Assembly (NCBI GenBank): GCA_963576725.1
Contig: OY755246.1
Coordinates: 73,091,467 to 73,155,466, forward strand
DNA from: Azorinus chamasolen
Lineage: Eukaryota; Mollusca; Bivalvia; Cardiida; Solecurtidae
DNA: 64,000 nt
Direction: 5' to 3'
In this document: positions 18,311 through 30,447 of the stretch, one piece after another
How the letters are laid out: each line of letters begins with the position of its first letter
Position numbering within the stretch: the stretch's first letter is position 1
Notes under the pieces: generated by a model
Seen by the model: the letters and a program-made list of their open reading frames with translations, nothing else
The model's database searches: none
What the model was told of the DNA's origin: nothing
Position numbers and translations under genes: made by a program

Positions 18311-19055
18311 AAAAAGCTTTGTTTATTAAAACAAGCCAATTTTTGACAAAAATAACAAAAGGCAATAACTCCAAAGACACTGAAGACAGAGTTATGGACA
18401 TTGTGCACTGCACTTGTGGTCAATGTGTGGTTTATCTGTATGTGAAGTTTGAAGTCAATAGCTTTTATACTTTGAAAGTTATGATCCGGACAAGCCGGAT
18501 TTTTAAAAAAAAATAACAAAGAGCAATAACTCCAAAAATACTGAAGACAGAGCTACTAACCGTGTGCACTGTACTTGTGGTGAATGTGATCTATCTCAAT
18601 ATGAAGTTTGAAGTCAATAGCTTTTATATGTTTGAAGCTATGATTCGGACAAACTAGATTTTTACTAGAATAACAAAGGGCAATAACTCCTAAAATAATG
18701 AAGACAGAGTTATGGACCTTGTGCACTGCATTTGTGGTCAATGTGTTCTATCTGTACATGACGTTTGAAGTCAATAGCTTTTACACTTTGAAAGTTATGA
18801 TCCGGACAAGCCAAATTTTGAGAAAAATAAACAAGGGCAATAACTCCAGAAGTACTGAAGACAGAGTTACGAACATTGTGCAATGCATTTGCAGTCCATG
18901 TGATCTATCTGTATATGAAGTTTGAAGTCAATAGCTTTTATACTTTGGAAGTTATGATATGGACGAATGGACGGACTGACAGACGGGCGGATAGATGAAT
19001 AGACGGACGGACATGGTTACTCTAGTAAACCCCCCAAAACTTTGTTTGTGGGGAT
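18311..19055. repeat. Second ~158-bp tandem array, four units
   Basis: 'caataactcc' recurs at about 18363, 18523, 18682 and 18838. Units share 'gaagacagagtta', 'gaagtttgaagtcaatagc' and 'gaaagttatgatccggacaa'. The array ends in a GACGGACTGACAGACGG-type tail. Open frames on both strands come from the repeat. Confidence 0.85.
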
Positions 19056-19085
19056 ATAAAATACAATGTTCATTATTTTGTAGAT

Positions 19086-19156
19086 TTTAAACCATTAAGA
19101 TAAATAGAGCATTTGCTCCTTTGGAGCAAATGCTCTATTTATCACAATGGTTTAAA
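19086..19156. repeat. Near-perfect palindrome, family copy 1
   Basis: The arms 'gataaatagagcatttgctc' and its complement meet over a TTT loop and extend outward through ACCATT/AATGGT. Related copies are at 28584-28649 and 39599-39639. Confidence 0.8.
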
Positions 19157-19235
19157 AAAGTGACTTTAACATACTTGTATGCGATCGCAATCTGTCCTAG
19201 GAGAATCGGCAATTGTCCTGAATCGCAATTAAATA

Positions 19236-20030
19236 TATTATTTCATGAGCGAACAGAGTAGATCCTGATCTGGACCTACTCTGTTAACAGTTTGCAAAGC
19301 CTTAGCCTTATGGAGGAAAGGGTTTACCAAATGCCTTTTCACTTTTGCGAACAGAGTAGATCCTGGTCAGACGGCTCCTATAGTTGTTGTCTGATCAGGG
19401 TCTGCTCTTCTTTACTTGACCTGACTGTCAGACATGATATAGATATGATTCTATAGTTCTTTTCAGAGTAAAAAATTCCTTAGAAGGTTTATATTAACAT
19501 TCAGCTTATATAAATATTCATGATACATCAATATTTCTAAAATGAATAATGAACAGGGAAAGGGTTTAGATATAGTATACATGTAGATCTATACGGTTAT
19601 AGTTTCTGCCATGGCAAAATATTCCAGTGTCCATGTGCTTTTACAACAATTAACCTAATTAATATTCATAATCATGATGATGTCATACTTTCTTACATAT
19701 AAATTAATATTAATATTCATGGAATAAAGTCTTTATTGACATAAAGTATTGAACATTGTCAGATAAATTATGTCTCTAAACCCATTGCTACATGAAATAA
19801 TGACAATATGAACATTGATTGTAATATTATTTTTGATATAACGTTTAACAGGAATTTTGGTAATGGCAGAAACTTTAATCTATATATTATTCTATTAGCA
19901 AAAAGAGCAGACCCAATCAAACGGCTCCTAGTCTCCCACATCTGTCTGCAAAGATATTCAGCTCTTATATATATATATATCACCATCTGGGTGTTGTCAG
20001 TCTAGTTCCTTATATACCACTCATACTGTG
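19236..20030. repeat. Broken MITE pieces, AT-rich
   Basis: Partial copies of the palindromic MITE core occur at 19250-19300 (gaacagagtagatcctgatc ... ctactctgtt), 19345-19420 and 19895-19960. A TATA dinucleotide run is at 19966-19980. No gene. Confidence 0.5.
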
Positions 20031-20488
20031 TTAACCCCTTACTCCATAAATGCGCCTTTCTACACCTTTGCAAATAGGGTAGACCCACATCAGACAGTTC
20101 TTATACAGAGCTCCAAATAAGATGCCTTTACATTTTCAAGAATATCGCCTTTATTTCTCCACCAATTAAACCTTATATACTGTGACCACTCTTCAGTAAT
20201 TTTCTAGAAGAGACGATTGTAAAGAGTGGTCACAGTGTAGGGTTTGGTGGTGAAATGACGATTTTAGTATTTGGGAACACACCCTTATCTGTACCTCTGC
20301 CTATATGAGTCATCTGATCAGGGCATGTTCTATTTGCTTCTGACATAACATACATTTAGCTCTACAGTTTCTGCTGTGGCCAAAAACCACTGTTTTAAAA
20401 ATGCCGTTGCAAAATTTTAAAACTCAACCATTTATATTCATGTCATATGATCATTTCTTACCATGAATATTCATGGAGTAAAGGCTAA
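20031..20488. mobile_element. piggyBac-like MITE carrying an inner inverted repeat
   Basis: Left TTAACCCCTTACTCCATAAA, right catggagtaaaggctaa. The inner 20152-20254 holds arms 'tactgtgaccactctt' / 'aagagtggtcacagt' extended by cacca/tggtg, apparently an independent hairpin element. Confidence 0.55.
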
Positions 20489-20842
20489 ACTGCTATGATC
20501 AAATTTTGATCACTGTGACCATGGCATGACAACTCTGCATGGTTTTACAAACTGAGCATCATCTACGGGGTCGACAAACAAATACTGATTGCTTGTATCC
20601 CAAGTAGTTCATTAGGTTCACTCTGAGACATGTTTGTTGCTCATTTTACAAAACGTTGGGATAGCTTCTGATAGTCCTTTCTGCTTTTTAATATGTCCAA
20701 GTTGTTGACAAACATCATGCTTCAGAGTCCTGCCCATCTCTCTCAGCATGCCAACATATTCTATTTAATTATCCGTTTAGAATTACCATCATACTGTCTT
20801 TGACTAAATTGTTTTGCAATAAACTGGTACATGTGAAAAAGT

Positions 20843-20920
20843 TGTGACTTGACTGGGACTTGAATCCAGGGCCTGTGGCTTACCATGCCAACACTCTACT
20901 GACTGCGCTATCAAGTCACA
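20843..20920 (-). tRNA. tRNA-Thr(GGT)-like sequence, pseudogene or SINE head
   Basis: Read minus, 78 nt fold as a tRNA. The ends TGTGACTTGA and TCAAGTCACA pair over 10 bp. TAGCGCAGTCAGTAGAG resembles the D arm and A box; the anticodon loop is ATGGTAA with anticodon GGT; GGATTCAAGTCC resembles the B box. The acceptor is two pairs too long, and GGT is not a normal eukaryotic threonine anticodon. A tRNA-derived SINE head or tRNA-like repeat is more likely than a working gene. Confidence 0.45.
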
Positions 20921-21384
20921 CAGTCTAAAGCTTTTCAATGTTCCGACAATCTTTAACCAACTACTGTTCCATCTGGAGATCAGCAAACACTGGCTGCTAG
21001 TATCTAAAGTAGTTCAGTAGATTTTAACAATTCGTATACCACAAAGTCAGCACCAGCTGATCAAGCTTTTCATACTTAGATCAGTATTGGGAAATCTTGT
21101 TTGGATGTTGATAAAAATGTTTCATTGATTTGGTCTTGCTTTGTGGTGACAATTACTGTGTTTCGACATTGAAAGCTCTTTGTCAATAAAGCAATATTAT
21201 TCTCCATTTTTGTGGCATTTAAAGCATAGTGGGCTTTGTTAGAAAACTGGCATGTCAGGTCCCTTGTTGTTTGGAATCTTGTCGAAATTACTGTCCCCTG
21301 CAAATAAAATTAATGTTTATGATTAAAATGTATTTCTGGAAATATTTCTTAATCCCGTACACCATAAATATTCATATAACAAAT

Positions 21385-21595
21385 AAATAGGGGTTATTAC
21401 GCAGGTGACTAGGGCCGCAACAAACAAATAGAGGTTATTACGCAGGTGACTAAAGCTGCAGCGTGATATATTGGCCCGACACCTTGCAATTGGCCCGAGG
21501 GCTTAGCCCGAGTTACTATATCAAGGTAAGGGACTATATCACTCTGCGGCCTTATAGTCACCTGTGTAATAACCTGTTTATTACATTTATGGGTC
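21385..21595. mobile_element. Foldback element with GGTTATTACGCAGGTGACT arms
   Basis: 'ggttattacgcaggtgacta' occurs at about 21392 and 21432 and its complement at about 21560. The inner arms continue to gtgatata/tatatcac. The middle has 'ttggcccgagggc'. A 144-aa plus-strand open frame over it (21463-21897) is not believed. Confidence 0.6.
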
Positions 21596-22262
21596 AAATT
21601 GGATCTACATGTACTAGGTGCAATAGATCATTCTCAAAGGATTTAAAGAATCAGCACTATCCAGTCACACAGTCATTAGATGACGTCATTATGACGGGTT
21701 CATATTATTCAAAACTTGACGTTGGAAAGAGCGGACAGAGTGCTCTTTTTATTCACCGGTACGTGCACATGTATTGGGCATGTAAATTTGAATCGAATCG
21801 GGTGAGGATTGTCTTTGTAAAAGCCATGGTTTGGGGACTATTCGGTATACTGTGTACGAGAACTTTGACAACATTTGCATCATCGGAGCAAAATTAGACC
21901 TTCATCGCATATCAGGGTTCTGTTGATATAGATTTAGAATGATTACCTTGGCAGCGGGCACAATATCTGTTATTGGCCCGTTGCTAGGTCTGTATTGGCC
22001 TGCTCAGACCACACGACTCTGTTTTTTTTTAAATGATATTGGATCATTTATAACGTAAAAATGTTACTATTTATAATAACAAATGTAATAATTACATTTA
22101 TAGTTGATATTAACTGAATATTTATAATGACACTACAGACAATTCTGTTTTAAACATGCTAGAAACTGTATTATCATCTTAATTATTTCATAAGCAAACA
22201 TAGCAGACCCTGATCTGAGAGCTATTATATAGATACTATCTGATATGCTCTTTGCAAAGGCA

Positions 22263-22510
22263 TTAACCCGTTTCCTCATATAATGTGTTTTCACGCATTT
22301 GCAAACAGAGTAGCCCCAGATCAGATGGCTCCTATAGGAGCCGTCTGATCAGGGTCTGCTGTGTTTGCTAATGGAATTTTGTAGACCTTTTCCTTTACTT
22401 TCCAAAATGGCTACAATGTTCAACCTTCCATATTTCATATAACTATTTTGTTCATGAATATTCAGTAGGTATTTAAATTTGAAATAAACATAGAACAGGG
22501 AAAGGGTTAA
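22263..22510. mobile_element. piggyBac-like MITE, complete copy
   Basis: 248 bp from TTAACCCGTTTCC to GGGAAAGGGTTAA. TTAA at both edges plus CCC-starting inverted ends is the pattern of piggyBac-derived MITEs. The middle holds the palindrome CAAACAGAGTAGCCCCAGAT ... GATCAGGGTCTGCTGTGTTTG around GGCTCCTATAGGAGCC. Confidence 0.75.
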
Positions 22511-23464
22511 GAGGCCTGTTGATTGAGTAAATGACTATAAAACATTTTACATTTAAAATTGTACACATCATTCACCTTTTTTTCACAAGCCTAAATGCAT
22601 ATAAATGATACTAAAGCACCTGGCTGGTCAGAATGTCTAACTTTCTCAGTGTGTATTACCAGGATAACAACAATATAGGAAGGCCTTGTACAACCTTTCT
22701 TCAGATTTCACTATATGTCCATAAATTAACCCTTTCTCTGTTTAAATATTCATTTAAGGGTTAATGACATCATTGGTATCATATTATTGGATAATTTTTT
22801 TTAAATTGCATATTATTAACAAAGGATATTTTGGAACAGACAGAACCATAGAATTTGATCTATATAACACCATATTATTATAAGCAAACTGAGCAGACCC
22901 TGATCAGCCAGCTCCAATTGCAATGCTTACTTTCACTACCATGAGAAATTAGTGCAAAACCATTGTAACAATGTCTACGAGTAGATCCACGAAAATTACC
23001 ATTGTACAGTATAAAACCTCTTTAAATTGACCACCAATTTGGCAAAGCATGTCTAATTATGCTTAAATATTTGCAGGTATGATTAGTTTAATTCTTTATG
23101 CCTTTGCAAACAGAGTAGACCCAGATCAGATTGCCCCTGCAGAAGATACTGTTCACATTTTTGTTTGCCTTGTGATGATAATACATATTATTTCTAAGGT
23201 CTAAAACCCCCAAGAAGAATTCCCTTATAAGTTGAAAAATTACTGAGACGAGTTTTATTTGTTATTATAACAAATAAAACTGTCATCCCTGTAAGTTTTC
23301 AAAACTGGTGCGAAAAATTTACGGGTATAGATTTAATCCAATTCAGTGTTCCGTAATAACAATTTATAATGATGATTTGGATCCACCTTATAAGTTCATT
23401 TTATTGATTGATTGACAGGGAAAATGTAAATTTGATAACAAAAACTCATGAAAATAAATAGGTG
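22511..23464. other. Repeat fragments, no gene
   Basis: Partial MITE cores at 22885-22925 and 23100-23145. A hairpin of gttttatttgtta / taacaaataaaac at about 23255-23283. Nothing coding. Confidence 0.45.
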
Positions 23465-23725
23465 CCGAATCGTCTAGGGTAAATTTTTGGGAGGGGCCGA
23501 GTTGACCATGGTGGCGAATCGTTTTGGGGCCGAATTGTCTAGGGACCCGGTTAGTCTCATTAATGACCCGTAAGACAGCATGCTAATTTTGTGACAGGTG
23601 CCGTCTTCCGAAAGTAGCTCGATATCACCATTTAGAGTACACAGATGTGAACTAGGGACCCGGTTAGTTTGGTGCCGAGTCGTCCAGAAACCTGTTGTGC
23701 GTCTACTTTGTTTGCAAAGACGTAA
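23465..23725. repeat. Degenerate array of GCCGAATCGTCTAGGG-like words
   Basis: Variants gccgaatcgtctaggg, gccgagttgacc, gcgaatcgttttgggg, gccgaattgtctaggg and gccgagtcgtccag recur, twice followed by acccggttag. Same style as 2955-3045 and 52680-52810. Confidence 0.55.
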
Positions 23726-24232
23726 AAAGGCATATTTATGGAGGAAGGGGTTTAACTTAAAGTCTCAGGGATGAATAAGTTAAAAACTTAATAGGGCGAA
23801 TCGCCGTGACGTCACGCGCACCTGTTATTTTAGCCGAGAAAAGCTTGGTGGGCAAAAAGACAGACAGCTGATATGTAAACAATAACAGAAACATTGACAG
23901 CACTTTGAAAACTTCTGTTAAAATTAATAAAAACGATTATGGTGCAATCGTTGATGATAGTTACATCGATAGTACATGTAAAAACATAAAAATGAACCGA
24001 AAATTGATTATGGAAGATGAATTTACACGTACAAACATCTTTATTTGGAGTCGGTTGTACAACAAATAACACGACTGATCTACAATAAACTATTTGCCGG
24101 CTATGTAACAAAAATAACAACAGTTTAACATGACAACCTGTGGAATTGAAAGATATAAGCTTTTCAAAGCATGGGTAATGCACAGTACAAAATTATAATC
24201 AGAAACAATAAAAAATATTGGTAAAATACACA

Positions 24233-24459
24233 AACCCTTTCCCTGCTCAGTAGGCCTATTCATGTAAGAAATAATGATATCATGACTATTTATAAGCTAA
24301 TGTTTCTAATGACATTTGTAGACAGGATTGTTTTGTTGGTAGAAACTGTAGAGTCGGACCTATTACAATTTCATAAATAAACAGACCAGCCCCAGTATGA
24401 TCTGGGTCTACACTGTTTGCAAATACACGAACACACGCTTATATTAGAGAAAGGGTTAC
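24233..24459. mobile_element. piggyBac-like MITE inside the GGGCGAATC element
   Basis: Left ACCCTTTCCCTGCTCAGTAG, right agagaaagggtta. Near-identical to 43323-43554, which sits at the matching place in another copy of the host element, so it entered before the host copies multiplied. Confidence 0.6.
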
Positions 24460-25589
24460 ATCTTTGAATGCTTAAATTTTAAGGTGGAATGACCCATCAT
24501 TGTTTAACTGTAGATCCCATTCATTATATAATAAGACTTAAATTTGCTATATGATTTTGAATAATAAACAGTGAAGACCCTGGTCAGAGGGTTGCTTGTT
24601 TAGCTATATATATTGTCTGGGTCTACATTTTGCAAATGTCAGTAGGCCTACTTTTATTCAACGCATTCAAAGATTCTAACAATACACACGATTTTTTTTT
24701 TACTAAAAATGAATTGTTTAAGACAGTTGGAGACTATATTATTACATTACTTACTCAGCCGAAATACTGCTAATTTACTTACTAGACCTAGGAAAACAGT
24801 AACGATCAAAGGTGCCAGATGGTCAGTAAATCCCCTAATTTCTCAGCAGGGGACAAGGGTCAGCGATCACGGAACTGCCATCTATCACACACTGTCTTAT
24901 CAACAAAGTTATGAACTATTACGTAACAGGAATGCTTCTGTTGTGACAACTACCAAACTATGTGCCAATTGTCTAAAGTTATGATTTGTTACATAGCTTC
25001 CCGAACAATGGAAGATAACTATGTTTTGACTAATTAGGTCTATGGCTAAGCATAATTAAATCCCAACGATTTAGATACATGTATATTCAAAAAGGTAGTT
25101 TATTGTGAAATATAGTTCTAAAGATAATATAGATATGATCTAGATCTATTCTAAAATACTTTTACTAGATCTGCTACGGTACTGTACAGTAGCCAGAAAG
25201 ACAATTTACAACACACGAATGAACGACATGAGGCTGTATAACTTAATATCTAGATCTTATTGAAATAAAACGAGAATTAAACTATTTTAATACTGTTGAT
25301 CTAAATTATTCGACATATCAGGCATGTCCAACAAATATATAAGAATGTCTCCCATTTCAAAGAAAGGCCAGATCAAGGGATCGGGGTTTTTTGTGCGTGT
25401 TTTTTTTCAAAGTTCAGCTAGTAGTTTATAGGGCCGATTTATTCAATCTTCTTGTTGTATCTATCCTTAGAAACTAAAACATAATTGTCATTATAGTCAG
25501 AGGATACAGTAAATGTACAGAAATCAACAATTCAAAACCAACACTGTCATTAAATGATGAGTAGGCTAACTGTTGCCTACCCTTGGGTG

Positions 25590-26390
25590 CTACTAAACAG
25601 AGTCTGGTAGAGTCCGGTAGAGTCTGGTAGAGTCCGGTAGAGTCTGGAGGCTTTTTAAGAAGATTAAGTGCATTTTCAAGATTATACTGCTGTTATATAA
25701 CATTATTTAGTATGTTTGCAGCTATAGTAATTAATATCCATTTAAAAATGAGCGTATAATAGCTTGAAAACATCCGGTAAATGTTACCCGGTAATGGCCG
25801 ACCTTCGTCGGATAGAGTCTGGTCAAGTATTATCTAGAAGCCCTATTAGTATAAGAATACCCTGAATTGTATCAGTAAACATTCTACATACATTAATAAG
25901 TGATTTCACCATAAATTCAAAAGCAGTATGTTGGCCTAAACTTCCGTTTTCATCTCCAGACTCTACGTAAACTACCTTCCGAAATTTCGCCAGACTGCAG
26001 TCTGGAAAAAGCGAAAAATAATCTGTTATACAATACATATCAAGTGCATACTGCTTTCATATTTATGATAAAATCACTTATTAATATAAGCAGAATGTTT
26101 TCTGATAAAATTAAGGGTATTCTAATACTAATTGGGCTTCCAATACTTGACCAGACACTACCCGACTTACGTCGGCCATTACCGTGTCACCGGGGTAATA
26201 TTTGCCGGGTGTTTTAAGCTATTATAGGCTATTTTTGTTAAGGATATTACCTGTTACAGCTGAAAACATACTAAATAATGTTATTTATCAGCATTATAAT
26301 CATGACAATGCACCTAATCGTCTTTAAAAGCCTCCAGACTCTACCAGACTCTACCGGACTGTACCAGACTCTGTTTAGTATCACCGCGAC
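25590..26390. mobile_element. ~800-bp foldback with 12-bp tandem ends
   Basis: The left arm starts with four copies of a 12-mer (tagagtctgg / tagagtccgg); the right arm ends with the complement (ccagactctaccagactcta). Arms of about 345 bp pair through 'ggtaatggccgac' and 'aagtgatttcacc', leaving a loop of roughly 110 bp near 25936-26044. It is absent at the corresponding place in the element copy at 45227-51393. Confidence 0.75.
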
Positions 26391-26420
26391 GGGTTTGTTT
26401 ACAAACAGAGATTCGCCCTA

Positions 26421-27177
26421 TAGCGCAGGTGCTGCAGATATTCTTTCACAGCATTGTAATATCTCGGAAGATTCAAGATAATAAATCGTGTTCACGAAAG
26501 TCATAGCAGAACTATAAATAGAAGACAATGATAACCTAAGCGTTAATGTTTGTATGTATATGTACTTGCGATTTTCAAGCTCATCCAATATGCGTGTCTG
26601 GTAAACAAATTCTCCTACTCGATTTGCAAACTCCTCACAGTGATCTCCCTTGTCACCACGCGTGCGGTCTATTACTATTAGGGGAGATAACTGCGTTGGA
26701 GGTTGCGTTTCCCTATGGCGTAAAGTCACGTGATATTCAAAATGGCGGCGATCAATTAATCAAAAATTGATTCGTGTATAAATGTGCATAAATACCCCAA
26801 TATTATTAATATCGCCTCATTTTTAAAATATTCGTCATATTTGTTGAAAAAATGATCAAATACAGTAACTGCTTGTCTTAAAAAAACGGTCCACGATAGT
26901 ACTTTTTGTAATAAGTTGAGTTGATTACCTAACTACATTACACATCTGAGTAAATCGTTTTGTGAGGACCGGCTGATTTGCTCTCGCAGTTCCGGTAGAA
27001 CTGGTATCTGTGTTAACACAGATCCCAACTAGATTGTTTATAAACAGCAGATATATAAGCAAATTATGCCAATTGACTATCTTACTCCAATACTTTACTA
27101 TTCTTACATATCTGTTTATGTGCAAGGGATACCGACCTAGCTCACCATAAACACCAACATTACTTGTGCACATATTT
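26421..27177. other. No recognised feature
   Basis: Ordinary noncoding sequence. A few short ORFs lack domains. Confidence 0.4.
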
Positions 27178-28304
27178 ACCAGTCTATAAGACATCTGCTA
27201 ATCGTGATGACCCTGACGAGTGTTTTTCTAGAGGCTTTCTCATCAGCGTCTGCAATGTTTTATGTATTTTTGCAAACATCATTCGGTTAGGGTTAGGGTT
27301 ATGTTGAAGATTAAAATTAGACTCTTTCAGGCAGAAATTTGACGATTTCATTAAAAATTAAGCCTTCAAGACATTTAACTTCTCTTGCAAATTTCAGTGA
27401 CTAAATTAAAAGGTATGCACCCAGATAAAACGTTTATTTATTAAACACAGAACAGATGATTAATATGCAATCATACCTCCTGGTGACTATTTATTATATA
27501 TAACAACTTCTGATCAGTATCCAAAATGTATTTGTTTTACTTCTTTCTTTGTATGTTTTGTTTTTGTTTGCTGAAATCGGACAATCAAACTATTTGCAGA
27601 AGTAAAATTAAATATTATTAAAACTAAAGATTGTTGTTTAATTGTGATATATGTCTAGTAGATACCACTGTTCCCTGGTTGATTGGGTATCCTGTTTAGC
27701 CCCTCGTGATTCAATAATCAAGACTTGGAGGTCACGACACAAAAGGGCCACGACAGGGTGTGATATATGATGATAACTTATATAAATATAACTTTTAGAT
27801 TATGTTAACCCTTTACTTTATGAATATACATGTAAGACATAATGTCATCATGAATATTAATTAATTAAATTTAATTTTATATTGATATATTAACACAGGG
27901 AATTTGGGGCATAGCAGAAACTTGGAATCTTACCTATATTATATCTTAAGTAAACAGCGCAGATCCTGATCACACGGCTCATAGATGATCTGTCTGATCG
28001 GGGTCTACTCTGTTTGCAAAGGTATTAAAAGGCATATTATGTGTAAAATGATTAAATAAAGACATGTAATAAGTCACATTTCAACATTTAAGTAACAGTC
28101 TGAAATGTAGTCATGTATTTCTGCCGGTTTCTGTGATTTAGGGTTAACCTATCATTTATCTGCATTTTTTTTAAAAAAAACCCGTGCAAAATAAAAAATA
28201 AAACTTGAAAATGCAAACAATACATTGTCACACCCTTCGTTATTCTCGATGTTAAAGAACTTGTGTCACTGTGTAATCAGTGTGAAAACAATCAATATTG
28301 GATA
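27178..28304. repeat. Local direct duplication, copy A
   Basis: Colinear with 30448-31639, beginning 'accagtctataag' and ending 'caatcaata.tggataacaa'. Copy A contains TTAGGGTTAGGGTTA at about 27288-27301, which copy B lacks. A MITE (27805-28055) is shared with copy B. Confidence 0.75.
27805..28055. mobile_element. piggyBac-like MITE in duplication copy A
   Basis: TTAACCCTTTAC at the left and TTAA at 28052-28055 on the right. The core is gcagatcctgatcacacggc ... ggggtctactctgtttgc. Its partner is 31170-31394. Confidence 0.6.
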
Positions 28305-29380
28305 ACAAGAGGGCCATGATGGCCCTGATATCGCTCACCAGACAATCAGGAGAAGATTTTCAAAGTTTTCACTATGTTCTATAGAAAACTGGCCACCCCT
28401 GGGGTGGGGCTTTATTTCTTAGCATGACTTGACTGAAATTAGCACACAGTTTGGATTCTGATCTGACGCATACCTGTATGTAACTTCATATGTGGTTTGT
28501 ACATGAGTTAATTATAAGATTGATATACATTAACCCTTTCCTCCATAAAAACGCCTTTCTACGCCTCTGTAATAGTCACTTATGAAACCATTGTGATAAA
28601 TAGAGCATTTGCTCCATAGGAGTAAATGCTCTATTATTACAATGGTTTCAAATCTACACAATTCTTAAATTTTCCTTTTCTCTAATTAATGCTCCTTATC
28701 AGTAGATTTATTCAAAGAGGTAGGATCTGAAAATAGCCTATGAGGGAATGGGTTAAAAACAGTGTGAACAAACAGACAATAATTCTGAAGCAGACAACTT
28801 TATAGAGTTTTGACCAGGAACTTGACCTCTGATTGGTAAGACAGACTGAATATCTGGGGTCCTTCTAGCTCAGGGGAACCTTTATAGTGTAAAAGTCTAT
28901 TTTAAAGTATAACCAACAGGGCAGGGCCAATTTTAACCTCAGAACTATGATATTAATCAATTTCAATAAGGTATACTAAGTAAATCTATACACTAAATAT
29001 CTAAGCTCTGTGAAATGTACTTTTTGACAAGAAGATTTTTAAAGTTTTCCCCATGCCTAACCTAAGTGAACCCAGCATTCTGCTACTTGTACAGAAAACA
29101 ACAGTCAGCTAGAGAAAACTGGCCACCCCTGGGACCGTGGCGGGGCCAATTTTGACTCCAGGGACATAATTTATATAACTTTTGTAGAGGACCTGTAGGT
29201 GATGCTATGTGCCAAAGATGAAAGCTGAGAACCCTGTAGATTCAGAGGAGAAGACTTTTAAAGGTTCAAATTGTTGACGACGCACGACGCACACCGCACG
29301 ACGCACAAACGCCGACAGACGACAGACATCAGGCGATCACAAAAGCTCACCCTGAGCACTTTGTGCTCTGATGAGCTAAA
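28305..29380. mobile_element. AGGGCC-hairpin / GGTGAGC element, forward copy
   Basis: Starts 'caagagggccatgatggccc', a hairpin, then GCTCACC. Ends 'aagctcaccctgagcacttt' and 'gtgctctgatgagc', a second hairpin. A GACGCACGACGCAC-type tract precedes the end. Body units contain 'ggccacccctgggg'. Reverse copies lie at 60154-61648 and 62701-63265. It is non-coding. Confidence 0.7.
28540..28756. mobile_element. piggyBac-like MITE carrying the GCATTTGCTCC palindrome
   Basis: TTAACCCTTTCCTCCATAAA at the left and ATGGGTTAA at the right. The inner palindrome at 28584-28649 (gaaaccattgtgataaatag and complement) is copy 2 of the family at 19086. Confidence 0.65.
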
Positions 29381-29392
29381 AAGTGTAGCAAA

Positions 29393-29525
29393 GGGCCTAC
29401 TCGGTGCGAGCGCCACCTGGTTGGACAGGGGTAAATAACCGACAAAAAGACGCCCAATAGGGCATCTTTTGTGGGTTATCTCCCCAAATTCAATTTATAG
29501 GTGGCGCTCGCACCGAGTAGGTCCC
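29393..29525. mobile_element. 133-bp hairpin MITE
   Basis: Outer arms GGGCCTACTCGGTGCGAGCG and its near-complement at 29500-29525. The middle also folds (ggggtaaataacc / gggttatctcccc, and agacgccc / gggcatct). Almost the whole element is one imperfect hairpin. Confidence 0.75.
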
Positions 29526-30022
29526 TCATCCGGATACCTTCTGATTTTATCGATCGCCATTGTATGTGTTTACTGAAGTTATTCATGATAAGATTGATCA
29601 ACAAAATGATTTAAATAATGTAGATGAAATGAAAATTTCTTACATTTTGAAAATAAATATTGTTCTTTCAACCATCTTGCACAAACAGAGAGGGGGGGGG
29701 GTAGACATTACACTTTGAGGACCGGTCATTACACTTCCCCTGTCATATGTAAAATCTGACTTCAATGATATTGTGTGTATATTCCCTTGACAGTTGTTTG
29801 TTCGATATAGTTTTAATTTTAATATTTCTTCCTTTTTGTTCATTTGAGAGCCCATACTTACTTTAATTATTAAAAGTTTTTTTAGTTTGTATGGAAATTA
29901 TAAGGTGAAATTTGCACACAAGTAGTACATGCAAATTGCAATAAAAATACACATTGAAATTAAAACATTAATACACTTAAACAAGATATGTTGAACTACA
30001 TATACTTTGAAAAATAACCATT
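29526..30022. other. No recognised feature
   Basis: Noncoding. A G-run lies at about 29691-29701. Confidence 0.4.
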
Positions 30023-30261
30023 TTAACCCTTTCCTCCATAAATACGACTTTTTATGCCTTTGCATACAGGGTAGACCCAGATCAGAAGGCTCCTGCACAG
30101 TGTAGGTGCTTTCTGACCAGGGTCTGCTCTGTTTGCTTATGTAATAAAATAGATCTGATTCTATAGTTCCTGCTTTCGCAAAACTTTCATGTTTTAATCT
30201 GTCATTTTAAGAACATATCTAATTAATATTCACGAAGCCATGACATGGAGTAAATGGTTAT
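30023..30261. mobile_element. piggyBac-like MITE
   Basis: TTAACCCTTTCCTCCATAAA at the left and catggagtaaatggtta at the right, with the core cagggtagacccagatcaga ... ctgaccagggtctgctctgt. Confidence 0.6.
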
Positions 30262-30447
30262 GTATAACACGTTCAAGCAGTTTGATCCAGATCAAATTGT
30301 AAAAGAAAGTTTAATAACCTATTAGAATTCACACTATTTGACCGTACACTGTACTTTAACTGTGTTCCGAGTACAGTTTTTATTTATTTCAGAAATCACC
30401 TCAGGTATCAAATAAAATTAAAATATGTAACCCTTACAAAATGTAGA

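Larger units (their letters stand above)
23794..26418. mobile_element. TA-flanked element with GGGCGAATC ends, copy 1
   Basis: Starts TA|GGGCGAATCGCC and ends GATTCGCCC|TA. It shares long colinear blocks with 45227-51393 (for example around 23838-24185 and 24470-25560), so it is a family member. TA duplication suggests a Tc1/mariner-type mobiliser, but the inverted ends are only about 9 bp and no transposase is present. It contains a MITE (24233-24459) and a foldback (25590-26390). Confidence 0.6.

Noticed and set aside
16190..19055. Possible CRISPR-like array
   Set aside because: Units are ~160 bp and similar along their whole length, without unique spacers, and the sequence is eukaryotic.
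21463..21897. 144-aa open frame
   Set aside because: It starts inside a foldback repeat, shows no domain and has no start context or neighbours supporting a gene.
27286..27301. Telomere-like TTAGGG run
   Set aside because: Only about two and a half units inside a duplicated segment, so not evidence of a chromosome end.
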